A model generated the notes under the pieces. That model did not search any database and was not told the DNA's origin. It saw only the letters and a list, made by a program, of their open reading frames with translations. Made by a program: the position numbers and the translations under genes. Of a DNA stretch of 64,000 bases, positions 50,719 to 58,212 are shown piece after piece (position 1 is the stretch's first letter; each line of letters begins with the position of its first letter). Origin of the DNA: Streptomyces sp. 6-11-2 (GTDB lineage Bacteria; Actinomycetota; Actinomycetes; Streptomycetales; Streptomycetaceae); assembly GCF_006540305.1 (NCBI RefSeq), contig NZ_BJOR01000001.1, positions 6,200,001-6,264,000 of the forward strand. Direction: 5' to 3'.

Positions 50719-50796
50719 GGGGTGCTCCTCTTGCGAAGGGTCGTCGGGGTCGTGGGGTGGTGCGGATGGCCCGGTCCGGTTCCGGGCCGGGCCGGC

Positions 50797-52080
50797 TCAG
50801 TCGCGGCGCAGCCAGATCTCCGGCTGGCGCTCGGACGCGGGCTGTCCGGTGGCGATGTCGGCCCACAGGGCCTCGGCCGCCGCCTTGTCGTCGCGCAGGT
50901 CGACAAGGACGCGGCCGTCCCTCATCACGAGCCGGGGCCGGCCGAGGGCGCGCAGATCAGTGAGCGGGTCGCCGTCGACGACGAGGACGTCGGCGCGGTA
51001 GCCGGGCTCCAGGCTGCCGAGGTTGTCCTGCTCGCCGAGCGCGGTGGCACTGCCGAGGGTCGCGGCGCGCAGCGCGTCCGCGGCGCTCAGTCCGGCTTCC
51101 GTCAGTGCCTCCAGCTCGCAGATCAGGACGTCGCGGGCGGGGATCCAGTGGATCGGGTCGCTGCCCGCGGCGATCGTGACGCCGGCCTCGACGGCGTTCC
51201 GGACCGACTGCTCGTGGACGGCGCCGATCCGCTCCTCGTACACGGCCGCCTGGTCCTCGGTGATCGTCTGGCCGACGTTGAGGTGGGTCTTGGTGCGGAA
51301 CGCCCACAGGGTGGGGACGTAGACGGTGCCCTGCGCGGCCATCCGGGCGGCGAGGGGCGCGTCGATCGCCAGACCGTGGTCGACGACGTCGACGCCGGCG
51401 GCGACGGCGGCGCGGGCCGCGTCGATGCCCTCGCAGTGACAGCCGACACGGGCCCCGAGGAGATGGGCCTCGCTGACGGCCGTCGCGATCTCCTCGTCGT
51501 TGAGGTACCGCAGGCACACCGTCCAGTCGGAGTCGGCGGTGGTGTGGCTGAGGACGAGCTTGATGAAGTCGGCGCCCGCCAGCCGCTCCAACCGGACGGC
51601 GCGGCGTACGGCGTCCGGACCGTCGGCGAAGACGTTGCGCCAGTCGACGGGAGCGCCGCTGCCGACGACGTTCGGGCCGGCCGTGAAGGCACGCGGGCCC
51701 AGCACCCGGCCCGCGGCGAGCTCGGCGCGCAGCGCGTGGATGCCGCGGTGCTTGCAGCCGGGGTCGCGGACGGTGGTGACGCCGGACTCGATGAACCGGC
51801 GGGCGGTGATGACGCCGTCGACGACGCTGCGCGTGATGAGTCCGGCGTCCGCCTCGACGCCTGACCGGCTCATCAGGTGGGCGTGCGCGTCGATGAGGCC
51901 GGGCAGGATGTGCCCTCCGTCGGTGTCCACGATCTCGGCTTCCGTCTCGTGCGGGACGGCGTCACGGCCGACGACCTCGGTGACGCGCCCGTCCTCGACG
52001 ACCACGGCGGCGCCCTCGCGCCAGGTGCCGTGGCGCACATCGAGGACGGGACCGCCGTGGACGAGGGTGGTGGTGCTCAT
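50797..52080 (-). CDS. Imidazolonepropionase-like amidohydrolase
   Basis: 427-residue amidohydrolase_1 protein of the COG1228 group (imidazolonepropionase, prolidase-like). Motifs: PGLIDAHAHLMSRSG, SGVTTVRDPGCKHRG, a metal-bridging Lys region FIKLVLSHTT, GARVGCHCEGIDAARAAVAA, VDVVDHGLAID and the late AAGSDPIHW. The ATG at 52080 overlaps the racemase stop (ATGA). It is a second ring-opening or amide-cleaving enzyme of the pathway, substrate unknown. Confidence 0.9.
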   Translation of the reverse strand: MSTTTLVHGGPVLDVRHGTWREGAAVVVEDGRVTEVVGRDAVPHETEAEIVDTDGGHILPGLIDAHAHLMSRSGVEADAGLITRSVVDGVITARRFIESGVTTVRDPGCKHRGIHALRAELAAGRVLGPRAFTAGPNVVGSGAPVDWRNVFADGPDAVRRAVRLERLAGADFIKLVLSHTTADSDWTVCLRYLNDEEIATAVSEAHLLGARVGCHCEGIDAARAAVAAGVDVVDHGLAIDAPLAARMAAQGTVYVPTLWAFRTKTHLNVGQTITEDQAAVYEERIGAVHEQSVRNAVEAGVTIAAGSDPIHWIPARDVLICELEALTEAGLSAADALRAATLGSATALGEQDNLGSLEPGYRADVLVVDGDPLTDLRALGRPRLVMRDGRVLVDLRDDKAAAEALWADIATGQPASERQPEIWLRRD

Positions 52081-52934
52081 CGGATCGACTCCTGGGGTGT
52101 GCGGTGGGTGAGCAGAGCGCCGGTGAGGGCGAGCGCGGCGGGCAGTCCGGCGACCACGGGGACGCCGAGTTCGGCTTCGAGGGCCGGGGCGAGGGCGCCG
52201 ACGACGGAGCCGATCAGGACGAGGCTGTCGGCGGCGTCCCGGTCCCGTGCGGTGCGCCCGGCCCGCACGTACTGGTCGAGCAGCGCCTCCGGGTCGCGTA
52301 CGGCGGCGGCGGTGTCCGTCGCCATCGGCACGATCGATGCGAGCCGCGCGTCGAGTCCGTACCGGTGCACGAGGCCCCGCACCAGCGGCACGGAGCGCGG
52401 TGAGAACACCGGTACGGCGAACCGGCCGCCGTACAGGCAGGCCTGGAGCATGGCGGCCTCGGCGATGCCGACGACGGGCACCGGCAGCAGCCCGCGGACC
52501 TCGGCGAGGCCGGGGTCGTGGCCGCAGGCGACGACCACCGCGTCCCGCCCGGCCGCGAGCCGGGGTGCCTCCCGGAGGGTCAGCGCGGCGGCGAGTGCGA
52601 TGTCGTCGCCGCTGTCGATCCCCGCCGGACCGCCCGGCAGCGAGCGCACGTCGACGTCGATGCCCGGACCTGCCCAGAGCTCGGCGCCGGAGCGGATACG
52701 GCCCGTGGCGACGGCGGAGCTGTTGGGGTTGAGGACGAGGACGGAGCGCCGGGTGCCGTGGGTGGGGGCCGTCGTCGCCGCGACGCCGGGGCGCGCGCCG
52801 GCCGTCGCGGGGACCGGTTCCGTGCTCCTGGACTCCTCGTACGCCGTCGCGGGGACTGGTCCCGTGCTCCTGGACTCCTCGTACGCCGTCGCGGGGACTG
52901 GTCCCGTGCTTCCGGACTCCTCGTACGCCGTCAC
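52077..52934 (-). CDS. Asp/Glu/hydantoin racemase-family protein with single conserved Cys
   Basis: 285-residue protein. The racemase core begins VLVLNPNSSAVAT and contains the first catalytic Cys in VVVACGHDPGL. The second site, normally L-G-C in this two-cysteine family, reads VLIGSVVGA, so Ser replaces Cys. Hydantoin and allantoin racemases belong here, as do one-Cys decarboxylases and isomerases, so racemisation is uncertain. The N-terminal 46 residues are three and a bit copies of a 14-residue unit (TAYEESRSTGPVPA) encoded by a 42-bp tandem repeat. The GTG at 52934 overlaps the ATPase stop (GTGA). Confidence 0.82.
   Translation of the reverse strand: MTAYEESGSTGPVPATAYEESRSTGPVPATAYEESRSTEPVPATAGARPGVAATTAPTHGTRRSVLVLNPNSSAVATGRIRSGAELWAGPGIDVDVRSLPGGPAGIDSGDDIALAAALTLREAPRLAAGRDAVVVACGHDPGLAEVRGLLPVPVVGIAEAAMLQACLYGGRFAVPVFSPRSVPLVRGLVHRYGLDARLASIVPMATDTAAAVRDPEALLDQYVRAGRTARDRDAADSLVLIGSVVGALAPALEAELGVPVVAGLPAALALTGALLTHRTPQESIR
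52804..52929. repeat. Three tandem 42-bp repeats at the start of the racemase gene
   Basis: Copies at 52804-52845, 52846-52887 and 52888-52929 differ at only a few bases, and a fourth copy begins at 52930 (GTCACGG instead of GTCGCGG), where the start codon lies. The unit length is a multiple of three, so the frame is preserved. The near identity indicates recent expansion. Confidence 0.92.
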
Positions 52935-54541
52935 GGCGCCGCTCCCGTCGTCGCCGATGCCGCCGCGGGCGTCGTCGCGCCCAGGCACGCCGCCGAGATC
53001 TCGTCCGCGGCCGGGCGGTCGAGTTCGCCGACGACGGCGCCGCGGGACATCACGAGGACGCGGTCGCAGATCTGGGCCAGTTCTTCGTGGTCGGAGCCGA
53101 CGACGAGGACACCGAGGCCCTCCTCGGTGAGCGCGGTGACGGTGTCGAGCAGGGCACGGCGGGCGCCCACGTCGACGCCCTGCGTCGGCTCGTGCAGCAC
53201 CAGGCAGCGCAGCCCGGGCCGCTGGAGCCACTTCGCGAGGAGCACCTTCTGCTGGTTGCCGCCGCTCAGGGTGCCGAGCGGCCGGTCGGGTTCCGTGCGG
53301 GGCCGTACGTCGTAGTGCTCCATCGCGTCCTGGACGGTACGGCGCTCGGCGGTCCGGTCGACGAAGCCGCGGCGGGTGTGGCGGCGCAGGCTGACCAGGG
53401 TGAGGTTCTCGCGGATGCCGAAGCTCTGCACGCCGCTGTGCTGTTTGCGGTCGGCGGGCAGGACGGCGAGTCCCGCGGCGAGCGCGGCCGAGGGGCGCCA
53501 GGCCCGCAGGGTGCGCTCGCCGACGGTGAGGGTGCCCGCGGTGCGGTCGGAGCCGAGGAGCAGCATGGGCAGGGCGTCGTGGCCGGCGCCCGCGCGCCCG
53601 GTGACCCCGACGATCTCGCCCGCGTGCACGGTCAGGTCGACGGGGCTGCCGGTGCGGCCACGAAGTCCCTCGGCGCGCAGGACGGGCGCGCCGGGTTCGG
53701 TGCGCGCGGTCCGGGCGGCTGCCGCCCGGGGCGCGGATCCGATGATGGCGGCGGCGAGTTCACCGGGTCCTGCGATGTCGCCCGCCTCGTGCTCGGACAC
53801 CAGGCGCCCGTCGCGCAGCACGACCACGCGGTCAGCGATCATGCCGACCTCTTCGAGACGGTGGGTGCAGAAGGCGACGGCGGTGCCGCGGGCGGTGACC
53901 CGGCGGATCGCGTCGAACAGGCTGGTGCGCTCGCGTTCGGTGAGGTTGGCCGTCGGCTCGTCGAGGACCAGCAGCTTGGAGTGGCGCCGGCCGCGCGCGT
54001 ACAGGGCACGGGCGATGGCGAGGACCGCCCGCTCGCCCTGCGGCAGCCGGTGCACGGGGGCCGCGGGGTCGATGTCCATGCCGAGGCCGTCCAGCAACTC
54101 CTTGACCTGCCTCGCCTGTTCCCGCCAGCGCACGAGTCCGGCGCGGGAGGTGACGAGGGCGCCGACGCACACGTTCTCGGCGACGCTGAGGGTCTGGGCG
54201 AGGGCCAGATCCTGGTGGACGAAGGCGAAGCCCAGGTCGGCGGAGGAGGTCGGGGTGAGCGGCAGCCGGTGCTCGGTGCCGTCGACGACGAGACGGCCAC
54301 CGGCGTCGGGGGCGTGGAAGCCCGAGAGGATCTTGAACAGGGTGGACTTGCCGGCTCCGTTCTCGCCGAGGACCGCGGTGGTGCGGCCGGCCGGGAAGTC
54401 GAGGGAGACCGAGTGCAGGACACGGGTCGGGCCGAAGGTCTTGCTGATGCCCTCCAGCCTGATGCCGCGGTGCTGCGCACGGGACCCGGCGTCCTCGGGC
54501 CGTCCGCCGCCCTGTTCCGTGAGGGTGCCGGGCGCGGTCAT
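52931..54541 (-). CDS. RbsA-type sugar/nucleoside ABC transporter ATPase (two NBDs)
   Basis: 536-residue double ATPase. The first NBD has Walker A GENGAGKST and Walker B LLVLDEPTANLT, but its signature is degenerate (HRLPQGERAVLAIARAL). The second NBD has a degenerate Walker A (GRAGAGHDALP) but an intact LSGGNQQKVLLAKWL and a Walker B-like CLVLHEPTQGVD, in which His replaces the Asp. This asymmetry is usual in the RbsA/MglA group, though the first-NBD signature is more diverged than normal. It powers the importer with the adjacent lipoprotein and permease. Start ATG 54541. Confidence 0.92.
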   Translation of the reverse strand: MTAPGTLTEQGGGRPEDAGSRAQHRGIRLEGISKTFGPTRVLHSVSLDFPAGRTTAVLGENGAGKSTLFKILSGFHAPDAGGRLVVDGTEHRLPLTPTSSADLGFAFVHQDLALAQTLSVAENVCVGALVTSRAGLVRWREQARQVKELLDGLGMDIDPAAPVHRLPQGERAVLAIARALYARGRRHSKLLVLDEPTANLTERERTSLFDAIRRVTARGTAVAFCTHRLEEVGMIADRVVVLRDGRLVSEHEAGDIAGPGELAAAIIGSAPRAAAARTARTEPGAPVLRAEGLRGRTGSPVDLTVHAGEIVGVTGRAGAGHDALPMLLLGSDRTAGTLTVGERTLRAWRPSAALAAGLAVLPADRKQHSGVQSFGIRENLTLVSLRRHTRRGFVDRTAERRTVQDAMEHYDVRPRTEPDRPLGTLSGGNQQKVLLAKWLQRPGLRCLVLHEPTQGVDVGARRALLDTVTALTEEGLGVLVVGSDHEELAQICDRVLVMSRGAVVGELDRPAADEISAACLGATTPAAASATTGAAP

Positions 54542-55695
54542 CGCGTCTTCCACAGGGCGGTGAAGCCACCGCGGTAGTCGGCGCCGTCGAACAGGGCGTC
54601 CTCGTCGGCGAGGTCCTTGCCCTTCAGGTTGTCCTTGACGAACAGCTTCAGCGGGACGACGGTCGTGGCCGCCTTCTGCCCGGTGATCGCGCGCAGGCTG
54701 CGGTCCATCATCGCCCAGCCCAGCCAGGAGTTGTTGTTGCCCACGTCGGCGCTCTGGACGCGCCCGTTGCGGACGAACTCCAGGTTGGCGGTGACCGCGT
54801 TGATGCTGGACGCCTGCACCTCGGGCCGGTTCGCGGCCTCGATCGCGGGCACCGTGAACTGGGCGATGCCGTCGATCGCCGGGAACACCCAGTTCAGCTT
54901 GCGGTTGCGCATCAGCGTCGAGGAGGTGACCCGTTCGGCGCCCTGCTTGAAGTCGGCCTGGTTGAGATCGTCGACGGAGAGGCTGCAGCCACTGCGGCAG
55001 AACTCCTTGAACCCGTCCTGGAGGCCCTTCTTCAGCGCCGTGAACGTCGCGACCGAGGGCAGGTGCTGGTACGACGCGTGCACCGGGCCGTCGGTCGCGG
55101 TGACCGCGTGGGCGGCGAGGATGCGGCCGGAGTCGTAGAAGTCGACGCTCACGGCACCGGCGGCGCCCTCCTCCAGCGGCGCGTTGGCGTCCACGTTGAA
55201 CGCGGAGATCACCGGCACCTTCGCCTGCTGCGCGGCGCGGACGGCGCCGCTGACCTCGCTGAGGTTGATGCCGAAGGCGACCACGGCGGCGGCGTCGGTC
55301 GCGAGCGCCTGCTCGACACCCTTGCCCGCGGTGCTGGTGGAGCCCTTGGAGTCGAAGACGCGGACCTTCACTCCGGCCTGGCGGCCGGCCTCCGTCATCC
55401 CGTTCAGGACGGCGCGGACGTACGGGATGCTGTTGTCGAGGGTGACTACCCAGACCGTCTTGCCGCGGGCCGCGGTGATGTCGAAGGCGTCGCCGGGCTT
55501 GGTGAACACGGTGGGGCCGGAGGCCTTGTCGACCAGGGCCTGCGCGCTTTTCCGGGCGGCGGCGACGGTCTTGCTGTCAGCGGCCTTCTCGGTGATGCCC
55601 TGGGCGGCGCTGCACGCGGAGAGCGGCACGATCAGCGCGGCGGCGAGGAGTGCGGCACCGGCGGCTCTGCTCCGGGGGAGGCTGTGGATTCGCAC
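54538..55695 (-). CDS. RbsB-type substrate-binding lipoprotein
   Basis: 385-residue class I binding protein. Lipoprotein signal: basic VRIHSLPRSR, hydrophobic AAGAALLAAALIV, lipobox LSAC. The sugar-binding fold follows with TVWVVTLDNSIPYVRAVLNG, VRVFDSKGST, AVVAFGINLSEV and VPVISAFNVDANAP. It has a two-Cys insertion (FCRSGCSL). The GTG at 55695 has AAAGGAA upstream. Family members bind pentoses, nucleosides or other polar compounds; here a ureide or purine-derived ligand is inferred from the operon. Confidence 0.92.
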   Translation of the reverse strand: MRIHSLPRSRAAGAALLAAALIVPLSACSAAQGITEKAADSKTVAAARKSAQALVDKASGPTVFTKPGDAFDITAARGKTVWVVTLDNSIPYVRAVLNGMTEAGRQAGVKVRVFDSKGSTSTAGKGVEQALATDAAAVVAFGINLSEVSGAVRAAQQAKVPVISAFNVDANAPLEEGAAGAVSVDFYDSGRILAAHAVTATDGPVHASYQHLPSVATFTALKKGLQDGFKEFCRSGCSLSVDDLNQADFKQGAERVTSSTLMRNRKLNWVFPAIDGIAQFTVPAIEAANRPEVQASSINAVTANLEFVRNGRVQSADVGNNNSWLGWAMMDRSLRAITGQKAATTVVPLKLFVKDNLKGKDLADEDALFDGADYRGGFTALWKTR

Positions 55696-55856
55696 GAGGG
55701 TTCCTTTCGGCGTTCGGGTGGAGTCGTGGGCGGGCGCGTCGCCTGCGCACGGGCGGTACGGGGCCGTTCGGGCCGGGGGAGCGCCAGGCAGTGCCGGCGG
55801 GCGTACGTGGCGTTCCATCCGGTGAGTGACGTACCGGGGATGGCGTGCGCGCCGGC

Positions 55857-56945
55857 TCAGACGCGGGTGCGGCGGCGGGCGACGACGTGGGCGAAGGTGA
55901 CGGCGAGTACGAGCGCCCCGCCGTTGAAGACGTTCTCCAGCCAGCCCGCCCCGCCGAGGAGCTGGAGCCCGGTCACGCCGGTGACCAGCAGGTACACGGC
56001 GATGACGGTGCCCCAGGCGTTGAACCGGCCGGGGCGGACGACCGTGGCGCCGAGGAACACGGCGGCGGCACCCGGCAGCAGGAACGACGAGCCGAGGTTC
56101 GGGTCGGCGCTGCCCAGCCGGCCGAAGCTGATCATCCCGGCGACACCGCAGAACAGGGCGCTGGCGATGAGCGCGCCGGTGCGCAGCCGGTCCACGGGAA
56201 GGCCGCTGAGCCGGGCCACCTCGCGGCCCTCACCGGTGAAGTACAGGTAGCGGCCGAGCGGGGTGTGCTCCAGGATCAGCCAGACCACCACGGCGACGGC
56301 GAAGCTGAACCACACCGGGTAGGGCAGACCGAGGAGTTTCCCGGTCGTCAGGTTGGTCAGCAGCTCGGGCGGACCCGCGATGACCTGGGACTGGCTGACC
56401 GCGAGGGTCAGACCGATGATCACGGTGCTGGAGCCGAGCGTGGTCACCATCGAGCTGATGCCGAAGCCGACCACGAACAGCGCGTTGAGCGCTCCCCACA
56501 GCAGACAGCTGACCAGCACGACCGGTACGGCGGCCGCGAGCGGCCACTCCTGCTGCTTCGTCAGGACGGCGGTGAGCGTCGACGCCCAGACGATGACGGC
56601 GCCGAAGGACAGGTCGAACTCGCCGGCGGCGAAGGGCAGGGTGAGACCCAGCACGGCCACGATCAGCACCGCCTGCGTGGAGGTGATCACGCGGAACGTG
56701 TCCATGGTGGGGAACGTGTCGGGGGCGAGCACCGAGTAGACGGCCACCAGGGCCACGAGGACCAGCAGGACCGCGTACCGCTGGAAGAGGTCCACGGCGC
56801 CGCCGGACGCGCGCCGGACCTCGGCGCTCTTCGTGCGGCCCGGCGGGGCGGCGGCCGCCGTGGAACCGGCCCGGGTCTGGGCTTCCTTACAGCTGGGAGG
56901 GACTTCCGCGTGCGGGGACGGGGTCTGCGGGGCGTCGGTTTGCAT
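55857..56945 (-). CDS. RbsC-type ABC transporter permease
   Basis: 362-residue permease with about ten helices: YAVLLVLVALVAVYSVLAPD, AVLIVAVLGLTLPFAAGEFD, SFGAVIVWASTLTAV, the GISSMVTTLGSSTVIIGLTL segment and C-terminal WGTVIAVYLLVTGVTGLQLL. The LPFAAGEFDLSFGAV motif is the RbsC-like SGGIDLSVG equivalent. The N-terminal 60 residues are polar. The start at 56945 has GAGGTGG. First gene of the ten-gene operon. Confidence 0.93.
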   Translation of the reverse strand: MQTDAPQTPSPHAEVPPSCKEAQTRAGSTAAAAPPGRTKSAEVRRASGGAVDLFQRYAVLLVLVALVAVYSVLAPDTFPTMDTFRVITSTQAVLIVAVLGLTLPFAAGEFDLSFGAVIVWASTLTAVLTKQQEWPLAAAVPVVLVSCLLWGALNALFVVGFGISSMVTTLGSSTVIIGLTLAVSQSQVIAGPPELLTNLTTGKLLGLPYPVWFSFAVAVVVWLILEHTPLGRYLYFTGEGREVARLSGLPVDRLRTGALIASALFCGVAGMISFGRLGSADPNLGSSFLLPGAAAVFLGATVVRPGRFNAWGTVIAVYLLVTGVTGLQLLGGAGWLENVFNGGALVLAVTFAHVVARRRTRV

Positions 56946-57126
56946 CGCTACCACCTCGGGCGGGTGAAGGCCTGTCGCAGGGGCGAGGAGGGCACTGGGG
57001 CGGAGGGTCGAAGGGGCCGTACGGGTCGGCGGGCCGTACGAGCACGGCGCGAGAAGCCGTGCGGGGTGAGGCACGGCGGGCCGTGCGGGGCACTTGGGCG
57101 GGATCGGGTGTCGCGGGCCCCGGTCG

Positions 57127-57987
57127 TCACCGGCCGGGGCGGGGTCCGACGTCGGTGGCGTCGGACCGCGGCCCCTGGACGGTCCCGGACGGACGCGGAC
57201 CGGTCGGGCCCGGGTCCGTCCGGGACCCGGTGACGGGCGGCGCTTCCAGCGCCACGGTCACCGAGCGGGTGAGCCCGGCCGCGTCGGCGGTCAGCGTCGC
57301 CGAGGTGACGCTCGGACCGAGTGGCGGGCCGAGCGGCCGGGACAGCACGTACCCGAAGGGGTCGCCGGCGAGTCCCGCCGCCCACGCGAGGTCGTCGCGG
57401 ACGTCGTCGGCGGTGAGGACACCGCTCGCGGCGCGATCGCCGGCCGCGCCAACGCTCCACGACACCGTGCCGGGCTCCCGGCCCCGTGCCGCCTCGGCGG
57501 GCATGTCGCCGGGGACGACCAGCAGCACGCCGGCGTTGGCGGCGATCAGGTCGGCGGGGCTGGGACCCTCCCCGTAGACCTGGCGGCGCAGCTCCCAGCA
57601 CAGGGCGAGCGGCGGCAGCAGGCCGGGGGAACCGGGTGCGACGCGCAGCAGCAGCCGCGCCCGCAGCACCACGGCGTCCGGTCGCTCGACGAGGACACGG
57701 CCACCGGGGTGCACCATGCCGGCCGTGACGTGGGCGAGCGAGCGCTCACCGCCGGGTGCGGGGTCGGCGATGACGGCCCAGCGCGGGCCGTCGTCGGCGG
57801 TGCGGTCCAGCAGGGCCGCACGGATGCGTTCGGCCTCGGCGCCGTCCACCTCAGGGAAGGCGAGGTGGAGCGGGGCCGTCGGCTCACCCGACTCCATGGC
57901 CCGCGCCAACAGCGCGGCCAGTCGCCGTACTTCACGTACCGGCAGCGGCCTGCTGTCCGCACGGCCCTGGAGACCGGCTTGCGTCAT
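57127..57987 (-). CDS. Unrecognised protein upstream of the ureide operon
   Basis: 286-residue soluble protein with no signal peptide or membrane helix. The N-terminal part is helical and basic (VREVRRLAALLARAMESGEP), followed by a mixed alpha/beta region (LHLAFPEVDGAEAERIRAAL, RWAVIADPAPGGERSL, GGVLLVVPG-like NAGVLLVVPGDMPAEAARG). The last 40 residues are Pro/Gly/Thr-rich and probably disordered. The ATG at 57987 is used; a GTG at 57999 is possible. It lies between the divergent regulator and the permease gene on the operon strand, so it may belong to the system. No function can be assigned. Confidence 0.65.
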   Translation of the reverse strand: MTQAGLQGRADSRPLPVREVRRLAALLARAMESGEPTAPLHLAFPEVDGAEAERIRAALLDRTADDGPRWAVIADPAPGGERSLAHVTAGMVHPGGRVLVERPDAVVLRARLLLRVAPGSPGLLPPLALCWELRRQVYGEGPSPADLIAANAGVLLVVPGDMPAEAARGREPGTVSWSVGAAGDRAASGVLTADDVRDDLAWAAGLAGDPFGYVLSRPLGPPLGPSVTSATLTADAAGLTRSVTVALEAPPVTGSRTDPGPTGPRPSGTVQGPRSDATDVGPRPGR

Positions 57988-58212
57988 CGCTCTCGTCACG
58001 CCCCACAGGCTGCCGCGCGGCCCGTTAACGGCGGCGAAACCAGCACGGGGAACCTCCGTTTCGCCGCGCCCGGGGCAGGTGCCGTCCCCGGAGGGGGATG
58101 CAATTTCGGCCACTGACCACGTAGATTCCGTCCTTCAGCACCTGTTTTTCCGCCACGCCGGACCGCACTGAGCCGTCGGCGCGGCCCGGCACGACGAGAC
58201 AAGGCGGTACGG

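Noticed and set aside
49219..51864. Long plus-strand open frame opposite the aldehyde dehydrogenase and amidohydrolase genes
   Set aside because: The opposite strand encodes complete, motif-bearing enzymes with overlapping junctions; the plus-strand translation has no recognisable domain.
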